A stretch of 64,000 nucleotides of DNA from Myroides sp. N17-2 (GTDB lineage: Bacteria; Bacteroidota; Bacteroidia; Flavobacteriales; Flavobacteriaceae). Position 1 is the stretch's first letter. Every line of letters starts with the position of its first letter. The notes beneath the pieces are model-generated. The model was given only the letters and a program-made list of their open reading frames with translations, did not search any database and was not told the origin of the DNA. This document shows, in pieces, positions 34,943 through 42,440 of this stretch. The stretch covers positions 62,001-126,000 of the forward strand of contig NZ_NSGJ01000009.1 of assembly GCF_002286775.1 (NCBI RefSeq), written 5' to 3'. Made by a program: the position numbers and the translations under genes.

Positions 34943-35560
34943 TTATACAGATAACACACTTACTTCCTGATTTTGGACAATCATAACTTGGTAATTACTA
35001 AGCAACACTAAAGGCAACTTATCCTTATATTCTTGGTACACTTCTTCTGCTACTGACGCAAAAGGCTCACTACTGTAATGCACTAATGGGTACTGATCAG
35101 TCATCCCCATCGCTTGATAATCTGCTAACTTAGGAGCAAATGACTTGTCATCCATCAGCTCTACATACTGTATATTAGGAGACATCACTACACTACCTGC
35201 CGAAGTACCGATATATAACTTCCCATTAGAGACCTGTTCTTTTATCAATAGATCTGCACCTGTTTCTTGTAGTACCTGAAGCAGATAAAACGAATTACCT
35301 CCCGAAACGAAGATATAGTCATTAGACGTAATCTTCTCTTTAATATCTTCATTACTCGCGGTGCTTAATTCTAATACATCTACTATAATACCTAGACTCT
35401 CAAAAGCCTTCTTATCATTCTCTACGTGCCCTACATACTCCTCTACGATACTTGCAGTAGGGATAAAAGTCACCTTTTTACCTGCTACCTCTTCCCCTGC
35501 AAAATCCTTGAACAAACTAACCACATCGCAGAACGATGAACTTAAAAACATCTTTATCAT
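34943..35560 (-). CDS. Peptidase E-like protein (S51 family, type 1 glutamine amidotransferase fold)
   Basis: 205 residues from the ATG at 35560; a TTG three codons earlier is less likely. The nucleophile Ser lies in LYIGTSAGSVVMSPN (Ser120), and the preceding loop FVSGGNSFYLL is the usual S51 'GGN' motif. Conserved HYSSEPFASVAE and YKDKLPLVLLSNYQVMIV follow. Family members cleave Asp-X dipeptides (PepE) or cyanophycin; the substrate here is not certain. It is cytoplasmic and transcribed alone. Confidence 0.85.
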   Translation of the reverse strand: MIKMFLSSSFCDVVSLFKDFAGEEVAGKKVTFIPTASIVEEYVGHVENDKKAFESLGIIVDVLELSTASNEDIKEKITSNDYIFVSGGNSFYLLQVLQETGADLLIKEQVSNGKLYIGTSAGSVVMSPNIQYVELMDDKSFAPKLADYQAMGMTDQYPLVHYSSEPFASVAEEVYQEYKDKLPLVLLSNYQVMIVQNQEVSVLSV

Positions 35561-35649
35561 ACTACTCAAATTATATAGTGCCTAAATTACAATTCTTACA
35601 GATACCTTTTAGCTAATAATTATAGCTATTTTACAGTTATAGACGAAGT

Positions 35650-36420
35650 CTATTTCTTCTTAGAGCGGTTGTATTCCTTTATAATTTCGATCTCTTGTTC
35701 TGCAATATCAACAGGCATTATCGCTAATCTTGTAAAAATACTAGTCCCTGTATTCTGCACCTTAATTCTCATAAAATACTCATACCCTTTCTCTACTTGT
35801 AACTCTGTCCACACACGCCCTCTTGTATCAGCGATGTATCGATGCATACCATAATCTTTTATCTGATAAGAGTAATAGTCATTACTCTTTATGGTCGCTA
35901 CATCATTCCCCATTCCATCAAATACTTTCTCTGAATCAGCCGAATAAGACCCTTTACCTCTATAAAAAGTAATATAAGCACAGTCTACATTATCTCCTAA
36001 ATATCTCTTATTAGAGAAGTGATCTACCCTCTTGCTATCTCCATTTACTTGTTGTGCTACTAAGTTTTCATTGCGATAAACATTCGTTTTAATTCTATAA
36101 CAATTACTTCCAAAGGTTGTAGGCATCTTTACTTCAGTTACTTGTAGCATATTACCTCCCATTTTAGCAGCCTGTACCTGAGCATCTACTAAGACTGACT
36201 GATAATCACAAGCATATACATTCGTTAAACCAGAATCTCCCACATTAACAGAACCAATAAAAATAGATCCCTTAGGTATAGAATCCTTCATTAAATATAC
36301 ACTTACCTCTTGGGCTTTAGCGATAGGTGTTTGTTTAGCCCCTGCTCTCTTAACACTAACAGCAGTACCACACCCTATTAATAACAAACTACTTACAAAC
36401 AAAAAGTATAAATTCTTCAT
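35650..36420 (-). CDS. Lipoprotein of unknown function
   Basis: 256 residues with the lipoprotein signal MKNLYFLFVSSLLLIGC (lipobox LIGC). Residues 40-120 (VSVYLMKDSIPKGSIFIGSV, then AAKMGGNMLQVTEVKMP and NCYRIKTNVYR) look like the small RcsF/DUF4156-type domain: a strand, a helix, 'G-g-N-x-l-x-v' and a Cys-containing strand. The remaining 130 residues have a beta-rich pattern (GSYSADSEKVFDGMGNDVAT, GRVWTELQVEKGYEYFMRIK). Two internal cysteines may form a disulphide. The role is not known; an envelope function is likely. It is expressed alone. Confidence 0.7.
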   Translation of the reverse strand: MKNLYFLFVSSLLLIGCGTAVSVKRAGAKQTPIAKAQEVSVYLMKDSIPKGSIFIGSVNVGDSGLTNVYACDYQSVLVDAQVQAAKMGGNMLQVTEVKMPTTFGSNCYRIKTNVYRNENLVAQQVNGDSKRVDHFSNKRYLGDNVDCAYITFYRGKGSYSADSEKVFDGMGNDVATIKSNDYYSYQIKDYGMHRYIADTRGRVWTELQVEKGYEYFMRIKVQNTGTSIFTRLAIMPVDIAEQEIEIIKEYNRSKKK

Positions 36421-36645
36421 CTCTTCTATTTTAACAAAATTAACAAGGCTCTAATATAAAATAACAAACCTCATTTAGCTAGTAAAATCAAGACATATTA
36501 GGCTACTCAACTTTCTTTTAACACTAGACAAACAAAGGGTTTAGTTACCAATTACATAATCGCTAAATTCGCTAATTATTTAAGGTAATCAATCAACAAA
36601 AGGTAGTTTAAACCCTTTTATAGATATAGTAAAACACTAACTTAG

Positions 36646-37719
36646 TTACTCTAAGTTTAAGACTAATTGATGGTTCATATTACTATCTCTATTTTCTAAG
36701 TCTAATAGATACTTCTTTCTCCATATTCCTCCTCTATATCCTGTCAGACCACTATCTGCACCTATAATTCGATGGCAAGGGATTAATATAGCTATTCTGT
36801 TCATCCCATTAGCATTGGCTACTGCGCGGATACTCTTAGGAATTTTTAGATATTCCGATTGCTCTTTATATGTTCTCGTCTCTCCATAGGGAACAGAGAG
36901 AAGTCCATACCACACTTTCTGCTGAAACTCAGTCCCTATAAGATCTAGAGCAACTGTAAATACAGTACACGCTCCACTAAAATAAACTGCCAACTCTTTT
37001 TGAAGGTGAGTGATATGACTATTATCTCCTTGTAATATTACAGCTTGCTTCTGTTTACTAAGCCTACTAAACTCTTTTTCTAATCCTGTAATATCTGCAA
37101 ACTCTAAAAGGCAAATTCCCTTAGCTGTAGCGCAGACTACTATCGTTCCTAATGGAGTTTCTAAATGCTGTAAGTCTATTACTTGCTGATCTTTACCATA
37201 TTTAGGAGATACGCCAAATGCATTCTTAAATGATTCATTAAATCCACTTAGTGACTCATATCCCATATCATAGGCTGTATTTCCAACACGTTCTCCTTCT
37301 TTTATCTTCTTATAGGCAAAGTTAATACGCATTGTACGCTGATAAGTATGAAAGGTAACTCCGTGATTCTTTAAGAACCATCTTCTTATCTGACTAGGCT
37401 CTATACCACGTTTCTTTAAGTCTACATCTTTTAACTTTAAGGACGAATCTTGACGCAGCTCTTCTAAGATGACTCTAATCTCATCAGGAGTTTCATTTAA
37501 ATAGCTTAGTGGTTTACATACTTTACAAGGACGATACCCCTCATCCATACACTGTTTTACTGAGGGGAAGAACTCTACATTCTCTATCTTTGGTTTGCGA
37601 GCAGTACAAGAAGGGCGACAGAATATACCTGTGGTTATCACAGCTGTAAAAAACACGCCTTCAAAACAAGTATCTTTCTCAACGATAGCCTTATACATAA
37701 TCTCTTTAGTCAAATTCAT
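36646..37719 (-). CDS. ada: Bifunctional methyl-DNA repair protein and activator Ada
   Basis: 357 residues in three parts. The N-terminal zinc domain (1-75) carries Cys34, Cys38, Cys65 and Cys68 (GIFCRPSCTARKP, YRPCKVCKP), which accept methyl groups from phosphotriesters. An AraC-type HTH follows at about 80-175 (NTAYDMGYESLSGFNESFKNAFGVSPK). The C-terminal O6-methylguanine methyltransferase has the active site IPCHRIIG (Cys315) after VWYGLLSVPYGETRTY and RAVANANG. It repairs alkylated DNA in the cytoplasm and, when methylated, activates repair genes. The PEP-mutase-family gene is 34 bp upstream on the same strand, an unusual partner. An alkD-like gene lies 14 kb away. Confidence 0.93.
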   Translation of the reverse strand: MNLTKEIMYKAIVEKDTCFEGVFFTAVITTGIFCRPSCTARKPKIENVEFFPSVKQCMDEGYRPCKVCKPLSYLNETPDEIRVILEELRQDSSLKLKDVDLKKRGIEPSQIRRWFLKNHGVTFHTYQRTMRINFAYKKIKEGERVGNTAYDMGYESLSGFNESFKNAFGVSPKYGKDQQVIDLQHLETPLGTIVVCATAKGICLLEFADITGLEKEFSRLSKQKQAVILQGDNSHITHLQKELAVYFSGACTVFTVALDLIGTEFQQKVWYGLLSVPYGETRTYKEQSEYLKIPKSIRAVANANGMNRIAILIPCHRIIGADSGLTGYRGGIWRKKYLLDLENRDSNMNHQLVLNLE

Positions 37720-37753
37720 TCTTTATCAAATAGCATTTTAAAAGATTGTTTGT

Positions 37754-38485
37754 TTAATATCTCAGTATTAAGCTCAGATAAAACGGTATAATATAATCAT
37801 TTTGAAAATTACCCATACTTACTCTCCCTACATTACTTAGCGTAGCTAAACTAGGCAAATTAGGAAGAACCATTATATTTAGAGGAATCTTTAATACCTC
37901 TTTTATTTTTTTAATATCCTCTATACTAGTTAATCCAGGCAAAAACATTCCATCCACACCTAATAATTGATAGCTTTTTATCCTAGTAATAGCATCCTCT
38001 AAAGCAGAAGATTGTAACAAGAATGAATCACATCTCACATTGACAAAGAGTTCAATTCCTTCTTCTTTAATTCTATTGAGAACACCCCTTAGAAATACTG
38101 TAAAATCATCTTTTCCTTTTTGTATACGAGTATTGTTATCTACATAAGAATCTTCTATATTAATCCCATCAACTCCCAAAAGAGATAACGCTCGGATATT
38201 ACAAAACACTTCTTCTACCGTATTGCCATAACCTCCTTCAATATCAACTGTCAAAGGCAAGGATACACAGCTTCGAATACGACTAACTAGGAATAATAAA
38301 TCCTTAAAAGGCATATGCTCTCCGTCAGTATAACCTAATGAATGAGCCATCGCAGCACTAGAAGTACCTATCGCTTTAAATCCTAATTGTTCAAAAACTC
38401 GTGCACTCTGTACATTCCAAACATTGCCAAGCATTAAAGGTGTCTCTCTATAATGCAATTCTTTAAATTTTATGTAATCTGTCAT
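37754..38485 (-). CDS. Isocitrate lyase/PEP mutase family protein
   Basis: 243 residues with the family's TIM-barrel pattern: FKELHYRETPLMLGNVWNVQSARVFEQLGFKAIGTSSAA, then LPLTVDIEGGYG (metal-binding Asp/Glu) and GVDGINIEDSYVDN. The usual catalytic K-x-C-G-H/K-R loop of isocitrate lyase is not seen; the region reads ARCD-like as NVRCDSF near 150, as in the oxaloacetate decarboxylase/PEP mutase-like subgroup. Substrate unknown. It is 34 bp upstream of ada on the same strand, so co-transcription is likely. This subgroup is often found next to DNA-alkylation genes, but the reason is unclear. Confidence 0.85.
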   Translation of the reverse strand: MTDYIKFKELHYRETPLMLGNVWNVQSARVFEQLGFKAIGTSSAAMAHSLGYTDGEHMPFKDLLFLVSRIRSCVSLPLTVDIEGGYGNTVEEVFCNIRALSLLGVDGINIEDSYVDNNTRIQKGKDDFTVFLRGVLNRIKEEGIELFVNVRCDSFLLQSSALEDAITRIKSYQLLGVDGMFLPGLTSIEDIKKIKEVLKIPLNIMVLPNLPSLATLSNVGRVSMGNFQNDYIIPFYLSLILRY

Positions 38486-38596
38486 CTCTAGTTATTTTCT
38501 ACAAATCTAATAGGCACAATGCTCCACATACAACCGAAAACTTAACAAGTATTTTTCACATCAATACACCCTCTATAAACTTATCATTATAATCCG

Positions 38597-38604
38597 TATA
38601 TTTG
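38597..38604 (+). promoter_or_regulatory. Isolated -7 box in the gap 38486-39048
   Basis: TATATTTG matches the TAnnTTTG consensus exactly. Downstream on the plus strand there is only an 8-codon frame (about 38632-38661), then a hairpin ACCTCT..AGAGGT at 38672-38698. It may drive a short RNA, or be chance in AT-rich DNA. Confidence 0.3.
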
Positions 38605-38761
38605 TCCTTTATACAAATACTTACATTGTATATGTATTCTCAAAATTTGCACATTCTTTAGCAAATAAAAACCTCTAGCAACTTCAATCAAAGAGGTAAA
38701 AAAGTCAAACAACAAAAATTTCTATTTATTTTTTTAACAACTATTTTAACACACTAAAAAC

Positions 38762-38911
38762 AGTTAAAACCTAGCATTCATACAGTCTCACTTGTGGTTT
38801 GTTCGGGGCTTGTTCGGAAAAAACACCTATTTTCCGAAGAAGCTCCGAACAATCCCCGAACAACTCTCAAACAAACCCCTCGCAAGTCACGCTATCACTA
38901 GGTTTACAGCA
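38762..38911. repeat. Nested long hairpin with a TTGTTCGG motif
   Basis: An inverted repeat of 20 bp, TTGTTCGGGGCTTGTTCGGA (38799-38818) against the complement at 38844-38863, differs at one base. An inner ..GGAAAA/TTTTCC.. pair and outer pairs ACTTG/CAAGT (38790 and 38883) and AAACCTAG/CTAGGTTT (38767 and 38898) extend it to about 150 bp. The rest of the gap is AT-rich without genes. Confidence 0.85.
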
Positions 38912-39048
38912 CTTACAAAATCATCAAAAAACAGTTGTTTGTTAAAATTTTAACAATAAGTAATAAATACCAATATGCTGTTTTTTTTTATAAAAAACCG
39001 TTTTACAATCATTCTCAAAATGAAAATATCAATTACAAACAACTCAAA

Positions 39049-39168
39049 ATGAACTCTAATCCATTCTCCTCTTTACTAAACAGGTTACGAGATACATTTC
39101 TTATAAAACAAGTATACGAGATACCATCAATTCATAAAACAAGTATACGAGATACCATCAATTCATAA
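39049..39168 (+). CDS. Possible short gene of 39 codons
   Basis: A small frame starts with the ATG at 39049 and encodes MNSNPFSSLLNRLRDTFLIK, followed by a repeat-derived tail, ending at 39168 just before a strong terminator. No similarity was recognised. The last third is generated by a 31-bp tandem duplication (39103-39164) that changes frame between copies, so the C-terminus is not conserved by design. The terminator could equally belong to ilvA on the other strand. The gene is only a candidate. Confidence 0.25.
   Translation: MNSNPFSSLLNRLRDTFLIKQVYEIPSIHKTSIRDTINS
39103..39164. repeat. 31-bp tandem duplication
   Basis: Two exact copies of a 31-bp unit beginning ATAAAACAAGTATACGAGAT. 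A third, degenerate part-copy (ACGAGATACATTTCTTATAA) precedes them at about 39087. Confidence 0.9.
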
Positions 39169-39206
39169 AAAAAGGTTTTACAACGATGTAAAACCTTTTT
39201 TTTTTT
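39166..39206. terminator. Bidirectional terminator downstream of ilvA
   Basis: Stem AAAAAAAGGTTTTAC / GTAAAACCTTTTTTT with a 6-nt loop and long A and T runs. It ends the ilv operon on the minus strand, 11 bp after the ilvA stop. Confidence 0.9.
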
Positions 39207-39216
39207 AAGACATTGA

Positions 39217-40461
39217 CTACCCAACAAGATGTGTAAACAGTGCTTCGTTATCGTTTAAATATTGATAACTAAACTTGCGTTTCTCTAGCTTCTCCACTAA
39301 GAGATCATAATCTAATCTATCCGCTAACTCTATGCCTACCACAGCAGGTCCGCGTTCTCGATTGTTCTTCTTCGAAAACTGAAAGTAAGTGATATCATCA
39401 CACTCCCCTAATACTTCATTCAAAAACTCTTTAAGTGCTCCCGGTCGTTGTGGAAAGTTGATAATAAAGTAATGCTTTAATCCCTCGTATAATAGCGAAC
39501 GCTCTTTGATTTCTTCCGTTCTCGTTATATCATTATTACTTCCACTAACTACACAGACTACTTTCTTCCCTACTAACTTATCCTTATAAAGGTCTAGGGC
39601 AGCGATACTCAAAGCTCCTGCAGGTTCTACTACTAGCGCCTCTTCATTATAAAGCTTGAGAATAGTCGTACACACTTTCCCTTCAGCAACTGTAATCACT
39701 TCGTGCAAATTCTCCTTACAGATAGCGAAAGTCAAATCACCTACTCTCTTTACAGCAGCTCCATCTACGAACGTATCTACTGTATCTAGCGCCGTGTTCT
39801 CATTCGCTTGTATTGACTTGTGCATCGATGCGGCACCTACAGGTTCTACCCCGATAATCTTAGTATAAGGGCTAAGGTGTTTAAATACAGTACTCACACC
39901 TGAGGCTAAACCTCCACCACCGATAGGGACGAATACATAGTCAATGGGCTCTTTCACAGCCTGCAATATCTCCAAAGCCACTGTTCCCTGACCTGCTATG
40001 ACTTCCTCATCGTCAAAAGGATGTATAAATACAGCCTGATGCTCTTTGCAATATTGGCTTGCCTCAGCAAAACAAGCGTCAAAAGTATCTCCTTTTAGCA
40101 CAATCTCCACCTTGTCCTTTCCGAATAATCTGACCTGATTTATCTTCTGTTTTGGAGTTGTAATAGGCATAAATATAGTCGCGTGTATGTCTAGTTGCTG
40201 ACAAGCGAAGGCTACTCCCTGCGCGTGATTACCCGCACTAGCACACACTACTCCTCCGGACTTTTGATCCGGAGTAAGTGTGGTGATTTTATTATAGGCT
40301 CCTCTTAATTTATAAGACCTTACGGGTTGTAAGTCCTCTCTCTTCAGATAAATATCAGCTTGATAAAGCGCACTTAGATTGAGATTCTTGATAAGAGGAG
40401 TCTGCACGACGACTCGCGCTATGTTTTGTTGTGCTTGATATACTTTCGTTAATAGATTCAT
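39217..40461 (-). CDS. ilvA: Threonine ammonia-lyase (threonine dehydratase)
   Basis: Converts threonine to 2-oxobutanoate, the committing step of isoleucine synthesis, using PLP. Lys51 in SYKLRGAYN is the PLP lysine, and the glycine-rich phosphate loop VPIGGGGLASG is present. The C-terminal 80 residues (YFIINFPQRPGALKEFLNEVL) form one ACT-like regulatory domain, as in the shorter 410-420 residue enzymes such as that of Bacillus. The 414-residue length fits. It is the last gene of the ilv operon and its start overlaps the ilvC stop by 4 bp, so translation is coupled. Confidence 0.95.
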   Translation of the reverse strand: MNLLTKVYQAQQNIARVVVQTPLIKNLNLSALYQADIYLKREDLQPVRSYKLRGAYNKITTLTPDQKSGGVVCASAGNHAQGVAFACQQLDIHATIFMPITTPKQKINQVRLFGKDKVEIVLKGDTFDACFAEASQYCKEHQAVFIHPFDDEEVIAGQGTVALEILQAVKEPIDYVFVPIGGGGLASGVSTVFKHLSPYTKIIGVEPVGAASMHKSIQANENTALDTVDTFVDGAAVKRVGDLTFAICKENLHEVITVAEGKVCTTILKLYNEEALVVEPAGALSIAALDLYKDKLVGKKVVCVVSGSNNDITRTEEIKERSLLYEGLKHYFIINFPQRPGALKEFLNEVLGECDDITYFQFSKKNNRERGPAVVGIELADRLDYDLLVEKLEKRKFSYQYLNDNEALFTHLVG

Positions 40462-41504
40462 GCTTTGGATGGTCTTAGTTTACGCACTGCAACACCTGTT
40501 TGCCACAGTTCACTTTCTCTTAATTCTTTTAATTCCTCTTCTAATTTAGCTCTGTAATCTTTCTTGCTATTGGCAGTGATTACGATTTCGGCTTCACGTC
40601 CTGAAGCTACACTCTCATATAACTCTGTAAATACAGGTGTAGTGGCATCTCTAAACTTGTCTTTCCAATCTAAAGCTCCTCGCTGAGCAGTAGTAGAACA
40701 ATTAGAATACATCCAATCCATTCCGTTATCGGCTACTAAAGGCATTAAACTCTGTGTCAACTCTTCTACTGTCTCATTAAATGCCTCGCTAGGTGTATGT
40801 CCTTTAGCTCTTAATACGTTATACTGCGCTTCAAAGATACCTGCGATAGCCCCCATTAATACTCCTCTCTCTCCTGTCAAATCACTATACGCTTCTTTCT
40901 CAAAAGTCGTCTCAAACATATAACCCGAACCGATAGCAATACCTACTGCTAAGGCGCGCTCCTGTGCTTTGCCTGTTGCATCTTGAAAGATGGCATAGCT
41001 AGAGTTTAACCCACACCCCTTTAAAAACAACGTACGCAGTGATGTACCTGACCCTTTAGGTGCTACTAAGAACACATCTACATCTGCAGGTGGAATGATA
41101 TTCGTCTTCTCGTGAAATGCAACACCAAAACCGTGTGAAAAATACAGTGCTTTACCCGCTGTTAGATTTGCCTTCACTGCATCCCAAGTGTGAATCTGTC
41201 CTGCATCAGACAACAGGTTCATCACGATAGTCCCTTTCTGACACGCTGTCTCGATATCAAATAAGTCTTTGCCTTCTACCCATCCATCTGCAACTGCTTT
41301 ATTCCAACTATCAGAGTCCTTGCGTTGACCTACGATTACATTTATCTTATTATCTCTAAGGTTCTGAGCTTGACCTGGCCCTTGTACTCCATAACCGATT
41401 ACAGCTAGTACCTCATTCTTTAATACTTCTCTTGCTTGTTCAAGTGTGAATTCTTCTCTTGTTACAACATTTTCTAATGTTCCTCCGAAATTGATTTGTC
41501 CCAT
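40458..41504 (-). CDS. ilvC: Ketol-acid reductoisomerase
   Basis: NADPH- and magnesium-dependent second step of valine/isoleucine synthesis. 348 residues, class I length. The nucleotide-binding motif reads VIGYGVQGPGQAQNLRD, with GQRKDSDSW after the second strand. Conserved catalytic parts are SHGFGV, VAPKGSGTSLR and YSDLTGERGVLMG. It overlaps ilvA by 4 bp. A gap of 394 bp filled with short tandem repeats separates it from ilvN upstream. The leader just before its ATG contains the A-rich CATCACAAAAAAACAAA repeat element. Confidence 0.95.
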   Translation of the reverse strand: MGQINFGGTLENVVTREEFTLEQAREVLKNEVLAVIGYGVQGPGQAQNLRDNKINVIVGQRKDSDSWNKAVADGWVEGKDLFDIETACQKGTIVMNLLSDAGQIHTWDAVKANLTAGKALYFSHGFGVAFHEKTNIIPPADVDVFLVAPKGSGTSLRTLFLKGCGLNSSYAIFQDATGKAQERALAVGIAIGSGYMFETTFEKEAYSDLTGERGVLMGAIAGIFEAQYNVLRAKGHTPSEAFNETVEELTQSLMPLVADNGMDWMYSNCSTTAQRGALDWKDKFRDATTPVFTELYESVASGREAEIVITANSKKDYRAKLEEELKELRESELWQTGVAVRKLRPSKA

Positions 41505-41898
41505 TTTTATAGTTTTTTTTATGATTTTTATTTTTTGTTTTTTTGTGATGTCGTGATGATGTGATGTCGTGATGTCGAGACACCGTAACGAATTACCTAA
41601 ACATCTCCGTTTCCTGTTCCCTGTTTCCTGTTCCCTGTTCCTGTTCCTGTTCCCCGTTTCCCCGTTTGCTGTTTCTTGTTTTGTGTGACACGCAAAATAT
41701 TGCGTCTGTACCTTATCTAGATGGTCTATTTCCTGCTCCCTGTTTCCTGTTCCCCGTTTTTCTGTTCCCTGTTTTTCTGTTCCCTGTTTTCTGTTCCCTG
41801 TTCCCGTTCCCTGTCCCTGTTCCTGTTCCCTGTTTCCTGCTCCCTGTTTCCCGTTCCCTGTTCCCTGTTTTCTGTTCCCTGTTTCCTGTTCCCCCTAT
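41505..41898. repeat. Short tandem repeat region between ilvN and ilvC
   Basis: Next to ilvC (41521-41580) lie A/T runs and 8-bp GTGATGTC units. From about 41603 to 41893 a heptamer array runs, with units CCTGTTC, CCTGTTT and CCCGTTT. It is interrupted at 41680-41725 by a hairpin ACGCAAAATATTGCGT. The array ends 5 bp before the ilvN stop codon. Apparent proteins rich in FPVPVPC across it are artefacts. Confidence 0.9.
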
Positions 41899-42399
41899 TT
41901 AAATTCTAAATTCACAGTTCATAGGCTTGGTAATCGCTACTCTGCCTGATCGGGTGAACTCTAGTATCCCGAAGCTAGATAGTTGCGTGAATAGACTCTC
42001 TATTTCTTCAACATACCCTGTCTTTTCGATAGCGATAAACTCCTTATCTACAGATAATATTCTCGCTTGGCTCTCTCTAATAATCTGTTCGACTTCCTTA
42101 TTAGACATCAGCTCTGTCTTGACTTTATATAATGCTAGCTCCTGATAAATAATATCGTCATTCATATAAGCACACACTTTAAAAACTTCTACTAGTCGTT
42201 CGAGTTGTCCGATTAGTTTATTGACTTGCTCTTGCGTGCTTTTAAAGACAACAGTGTACTTAAACACTTGCTTTATTTCTGACTCTGATACAGTCAAGCT
42301 ATCTAAGTTAATATGCCTGCGGGTAAATACATTAGCTATCCTCGTAAGCATACCGATGCTATTCTCTGTAAATACTGATAATGTGAATTCTTCTTTCAT
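41899..42399 (-). CDS. ilvN: Acetolactate synthase small (regulatory) subunit
   Basis: 166 residues from the ATG at 42399 (MKEEFTLSVFTENSIGMLTR); the upstream TTG at 42420 is less likely. The N-terminal ACT domain has the usual valine-binding surface (SIGMLTRIANVFTRRHINLDSLTV, with N-I-D/S-L). The second half is the ALS_ss_C-type domain (ELALYKVKT, SIEKTGYVEEIESLF-like region). It confers feedback control on the catalytic subunit encoded 20 bp upstream. Confidence 0.93.
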   Translation of the reverse strand: MKEEFTLSVFTENSIGMLTRIANVFTRRHINLDSLTVSESEIKQVFKYTVVFKSTQEQVNKLIGQLERLVEVFKVCAYMNDDIIYQELALYKVKTELMSNKEVEQIIRESQARILSVDKEFIAIEKTGYVEEIESLFTQLSSFGILEFTRSGRVAITKPMNCEFRI

Positions 42400-42440
42400 A
42401 GTTTCTTTTGGTTTATACAATTGTCAATCTATCCCATATT

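Noticed and set aside
41666..41909. Frames of 62-78 codons rich in Phe-Pro-Val-Cys across the ilvN-ilvC gap
   Set aside because: They are translations of the heptamer repeat array and have no normal protein composition.
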